Below are positions 7,237-9,804 of a stretch of DNA of 9,804 nucleotides, one piece after another. The position numbers were made by a program, and so were the translations under genes. The stretch is from JARRJY01 sp037388705 (GTDB lineage: Bacteria; Pseudomonadota; Gammaproteobacteria; UBA6429; Thiohalophilaceae): the NCBI GenBank assembly GCA_037388705.1, contig JARRJY010000109.1, positions 1 through 9,804 of the forward strand, written 5' to 3'. Each line of letters opens with the position of its first letter. Position 1 is the stretch's first letter. The notes under the pieces were generated by a model that saw nothing but the letters and a program-made list of their open reading frames with translations, was not told the DNA's origin and made no database searches.

Positions 7237-7266
7237 ATTATACCTAGCAAGGTGCTGTTATGCCAG
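7237..7266 (-). promoter_or_regulatory. Candidate sigma-70 promoter for rpoZ-spoT
   Basis: On the minus strand CTGGCA (plus-strand 7261-7266; four of six bases match TTGACA) is followed after 18 bases by a perfect TATAAT (7237-7242). The upstream hexamer lies in the last codons of gmk, just before its stop. Transcription would begin near 7230, giving a leader of about 90 bases before the rpoZ ATG. The 116-base gap between gmk and rpoZ, wide for this cluster, fits a separate start of transcription here. Confidence 0.55.
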
Positions 7267-7890
7267 AAGATCACTCAACATATCCTCCAGCCGCTGGCTC
7301 TGTACCTCGTAGCGCATGCGGCGCGCTAGGATTACGGACTGTAACTCGACCAGGGCCATATCGAAATCATCATTTACGATCAGGTAGTCAAATTCCGGGT
7401 AGTGGGATATCTCGTTGACCGCATCACGCATGCGGCGGGCAATAACCTCTTTACTGTCCGTACCCCGGCCGGCAAGACGTTTTGCCAATTCTTCTTTTGA
7501 AGGAGGCAGGATAAAAATACTGACACAGTTCGGCATTATTTTTCGCACCTGGGCAGCACCCTGCCAGTCAATTTCCAGGATCACATCTTCGCCAGCCCTT
7601 AGCTTTTCCTCGATATTGGCCTGGGCAGTACCATAGAAATTATCAAACACCTGTGCATTTTCCAGGAAGGCATCCTCGTCGATCATCTTTTTAAAGGCTT
7701 CAACGTCGGTAAAATGATAATCGACGCCGTCCTGTTCACCGGGCCTCATTGGCCGGGTTGTGTGGGAAACTGACACGCTAATGTCATCGGTGACATCCAG
7801 CAATGCCTTTACCAGGCTGGTTTTTCCGGCACCGGAAGGTGCAGAGATAATAAACAGGGTACCCAGCTGTACGGGCTGATCTTTACGCAC
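7258..7890 (-). CDS. gmk: Guanylate kinase
   Basis: Gmk phosphorylates GMP to GDP with ATP and is essential for guanine nucleotide supply, including the GTP/GDP used to make (p)ppGpp. The 210-residue product has the usual length. It has the P-loop SAPSGAGKTSL near the N-terminus, the GMP-binding region with SVSHTTRPMRPGEQDGVDYHF, and then FLENAQVFDNFYGTA. The segment VILEIDWQGAAQVR and the lid-region motif RLAGRGTD-x4-IARRM follow. The start is a GTG at 7888-7890. AGGAAAG (plus-strand 7897-7903) lies six bases upstream and supports it. It follows yicC with a 34-base gap, so the two are probably co-transcribed. Confidence 0.97.
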   Translation of the reverse strand: MRKDQPVQLGTLFIISAPSGAGKTSLVKALLDVTDDISVSVSHTTRPMRPGEQDGVDYHFTDVEAFKKMIDEDAFLENAQVFDNFYGTAQANIEEKLRAGEDVILEIDWQGAAQVRKIMPNCVSIFILPPSKEELAKRLAGRGTDSKEVIARRMRDAVNEISHYPEFDYLIVNDDFDMALVELQSVILARRMRYEVQSQRLEDMLSDLLA

Positions 7891-7924
7891 GATTATCTTT
7901 CCTGATATTTAAGTTTTTTACTTG

Positions 7925-8784
7925 TTATTCGATATTTTGTACTTGTTCACGCATTTGCTCGATAAGTACCTTGAGTTCTACCGAGGCCTGCGTGGTAGCG
8001 GTATCTATGGACTTGGAACCCAGCGTATTGGCCTCGCGGTTAAGCTCCTGCATGAGAAAATCCNNNNNNNNNNNNNNNNNNNNTTTAGCACGCGACGTAC
8101 TTCCTCCAGGTGTACATTGAGCCGGTCCAGCTCTTCATCCACGTCGGTTTTTTGTGCCAACATGACAATTTCCTGTTCCAGGCGATTCTCGTCCAGCTCC
8201 AGTTTTGCTTCCTGCAGTCGATTGACCAGTTTTTTACGCCACGTGCCCAGAATCTCTGGCATAACTTTACTGACATCTGCTACCACCTTGCTCATGGCAT
8301 CACAACGCTGCTCAATAATTTCCGCCAGTTTGGCGCCTTCCCGCTCACGGGCAGCAATGAAGTCATCCAGTGCACTCTTCAACAGAGCCACTAGTGATTT
8401 GCCCAGTTGTTCGCGATCCAGTTCTTCGACCTGTAATACCCCCGGCCAGCGCAGCACATCCATGGAATTTACCGGTGACGGGTTATACAACAGCAGGTCT
8501 ACCTCGCGGCTGGCATGGGCAATTTTTTTGGCCAGTTCCTCGTTGATAACCAGTTCACCTGCCTCACCTTCATTGCGCTGAAAGCGTAGATTGATATCCA
8601 CCTTGCCCCGTGCCACCCGCTTACCAACCAGCTCACGAATCGCCTGTTCCTGGGAACGTAGTTCTTCCGGCATGCGTAGTGATAAATCCAGAAAACGGTG
8701 GTTCACCGAGCGTAATTCCAGCGTGATACTACCCAGCTCATCACTGTGCTCAACGCGGGTAAATGCGGTCATACTTTTAACCAT
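7925..8784 (-). CDS. yicC: YicC family endoribonuclease / RNA turnover factor (interrupted by an N gap)
   Basis: YicC-family (UPF0701) proteins take part in RNA decay; E. coli YicC is reported to be an endoribonuclease and to help degradation of the small RNA RyhB. The N-terminus MVKSMTAFTRVE, the segment LELRSVNHRFLDLSLRMPEELR and the motif RVARGKVDINLRF are typical. The middle ends at HLEEVRRVL just before the gap at 8064-8083. Beyond the gap the plus-strand bases 7925-8063 encode the family C-terminus DFLMQELNREANTLGSKS...QVQNIE in a different apparent frame, ending with TAA at 7925-7927. The frame change is explained by the placeholder length of the gap, not by a visible mutation. The family's missing piece would be about 9-10 residues around a GGPVGRRL-like motif. 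The ATG is at 8782-8784, with a weak ribosome-binding site. Confidence 0.93.
8064..8083. other. Assembly gap (20 N) inside yicC
   Basis: Twenty undetermined bases interrupt yicC. Joining the flanks with 20 bases leaves the two halves in different frames. Comparison with the family suggests about 27 bases really belong here, so 20 is an arbitrary placeholder. The gap shows that the window is draft sequence and lowers trust in other isolated frame breaks. Confidence 0.98.
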
Positions 8785-8947
8785 AATGGTCTTATACCTT
8801 TATATTTGCCTCAGAACAGCCGATAACATGGTAAACCATGCGGAAGTTTCAGGCCATCCCGGGCCAATACGAGGATGGGCTTATCCACCGCACAAAAACT
8901 CTATGATAGGCTTAGTGTCATAATGATAATTACGTCAGGAGTCACAG
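8785..8947. promoter_or_regulatory. Divergent spacer between yicC and the kinase gene
   Basis: The 163 bases between the two divergent starts must hold promoters for both directions, but no strong sigma-70 pair stands out. AT-rich hexamers that could serve as -10 boxes include TATGAT and CATAAT on the plus strand (about 8901-8925) and TATAAA on the minus strand close to yicC, none with a good -35. A perfect inverted repeat, CATGGT-AA-ACCATG, lies at 8827-8840. A looser one, CCATCC (8854-8859) with GGATGG (8873-8878), follows it. Confidence 0.4.
8827..8840. promoter_or_regulatory. Candidate operator palindrome
   Basis: CATGGT and ACCATG form a perfect inverted repeat around AA in the yicC/kinase spacer. 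Symmetric sites of this size are often bound by dimeric repressors or activators. No regulator is visible nearby and the site was not found elsewhere in the window, so the role is a guess. Confidence 0.25.
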
Positions 8948-8950
8948 TTG
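8937..8950 (+). promoter_or_regulatory. Ribosome-binding site fixing the TTG start of the kinase gene
   Basis: AGGAG at 8937-8941 is followed after 6 bases by TTG at 8948-8950. No ATG in this frame precedes the kinase glycine loop, so the site decides the start. Confidence 0.75.
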
Positions 8951-9804
8951 GCGAATACCATCCATGAGCTACCAGCTGGTACCAGGCTGGATAACTACAC
9001 AATCGTGCGCACCCTCGGTGGTGGTGGATTCAGTATTGTCTACCTGGCCACGGATAATAGTGATGGTGAAGAAGTTGTCATCAAGGAATATATGCCCAAC
9101 AAGTTGGCTGAACGTGATGACAGCCGCCATGTTGTTGCGCAAAAAGACTCTTATATAGAACGTTTTGCCCACGGTCGTCGCCTTTTTTTCCAGGAGGCGG
9201 GTACTCTCACTACCCTCAAGCATCCCAATATTGTTAACGTGATTAATTTTTTCCGTGCCAATGGCACGGTTTACATGGTGATGGATTACGAGGAAGGCGT
9301 GAACCTGCAAAGCTATATCCAGAAATACAAGGGTAAGCTGACTGAGGCATTTGTATTTGCCGTATTTATCCCGCTACTGGAAGGGCTTTCCGTTATTCAC
9401 CAGAAAGGGTTGCTGCATCTTGATATCAAGCCCGGGAATATTCACCTGCGCCACGGTGCTAATCCACTGCTACTGGATTTCGGTGCCGTCCATGAAATGA
9501 TGCACACGCGCCAGTTTCAGCCTAACCAGGTCGTCACCCCCGGCTATTCACCAATCGAACAGCTGGATCCCGGCGGTTATGTCGGACCCTGGACAGACAT
9601 TTATGCGATCGGCGCCACCATGCGGACCTGCATGGAAGGCAAACCACCCTTGCCCTCACCAAAGCGCCGTGAAAAAGACACTATGCGACCGGCTGCCAAT
9701 GCCTTTAAAAAGCGTTATAACCAGGCACTGCTGGAAGCCGTGGACTGGGCCATGGAAGTTGATCCCATGTTACGTCCACAATCTGTCGAACAGCTGCTTG
9801 ATAT
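8948..9804 (+). CDS. Hanks-type serine/threonine protein kinase (partial, runs off the right edge)
   Basis: The frame is open from a TTG start at 8948-8950 to the window end (285 codons) and encodes an almost complete bacterial Ser/Thr kinase domain. Visible motifs are the glycine loop LGGGGFSIVY (23-32), ATP-binding Lys46 in VVIKEY, helix-C Glu83 in FFQEAGTL and the catalytic loop HLDIKPGN (157-164). LLDFGA (DFG at 177-179), SPIEQ in place of APE (201-205) and the helix-F TDIYAIGAT (Asp217) complete the core. The catalytic Asp159 is preceded by Leu, not Arg, so this is a non-RD kinase. No membrane segment is reached before the edge; one may follow, as may other domains. It diverges from yicC. 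In related bacteria such kinases often sit beside a PP2C phosphatase gene, but none is in view. Substrates are unknown. Confidence 0.92.
   Translation, partial: MANTIHELPAGTRLDNYTIVRTLGGGGFSIVYLATDNSDGEEVVIKEYMPNKLAERDDSRHVVAQKDSYIERFAHGRRLFFQEAGTLTTLKHPNIVNVINFFRANGTVYMVMDYEEGVNLQSYIQKYKGKLTEAFVFAVFIPLLEGLSVIHQKGLLHLDIKPGNIHLRHGANPLLLDFGAVHEMMHTRQFQPNQVVTPGYSPIEQLDPGGYVGPWTDIYAIGATMRTCMEGKPPLPSPKRREKDTMRPAANAFKKRYNQALLEAVDWAMEVDPMLRPQSVEQLLD

Noticed and set aside
8969..9310. A 113-residue open frame on the minus strand opposite the kinase
   Set aside because: The plus-strand frame carries every kinase motif in order; the antisense frame has no recognisable features and is a shadow.
1..9804. 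CRISPR arrays, tRNA or rRNA genes, insertion sequences
   Set aside because: No regularly spaced repeats, no rRNA-like stretch, no cloverleaf with a recognisable T-arm and no transposase frame were seen on either strand.

Overview
The window looks like a chromosomal segment of a gammaproteobacterium. The evidence is the housekeeping run yicC-gmk-rpoZ-spoT-ridA-recG-ubiC, all on the minus strand and tightly spaced. Pseudomonas and relatives carry a similar order around spoT and recG, and UbiC-type chorismate lyase is typical of these bacteria. The genus cannot be fixed from the sequence. A 20-base run of N inside yicC shows that this is draft, scaffolded sequence.

Layout, left to right. At 2-70 lies the tail of an unidentified plus-strand gene. 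At about 87-1458 there is an AT-rich block with two minus-strand genes, an unusual type I signal peptidase (lepB-like) and a small four-helix membrane protein. Three related palindromic repeats flank and separate these genes. From 1476 to 8784 the housekeeping cluster is read leftwards: yicC (split by the N gap), gmk, rpoZ with a long acidic tail, spoT (frame-disrupted near its C-terminus), ridA, recG and ubiC. A divergent spacer at 8785-8947 separates yicC from a plus-strand Hanks-type serine/threonine kinase that starts at 8948 and runs off the right edge.

Functionally, the cluster combines nucleotide supply (Gmk makes GDP), (p)ppGpp metabolism (SpoT), an RNA polymerase subunit (omega), RNA turnover (YicC), metabolite damage control (RidA), replication-fork repair (RecG) and the first committed step of ubiquinone synthesis (UbiC). 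Gmk, omega and SpoT are linked through guanine nucleotides. A good promoter match at the end of gmk could let rpoZ-spoT and the genes beyond be expressed independently of yicC-gmk.

I do not see a clear new biological system. The points most worth a second look are the repeat-bracketed AT-rich pair of membrane genes, the loss of SpoT's CC (zinc-finger-like) motif with a frame change, the long tail on omega, and the kinase with a variant catalytic loop. The SpoT lesion and the yicC gap may be assembly faults.
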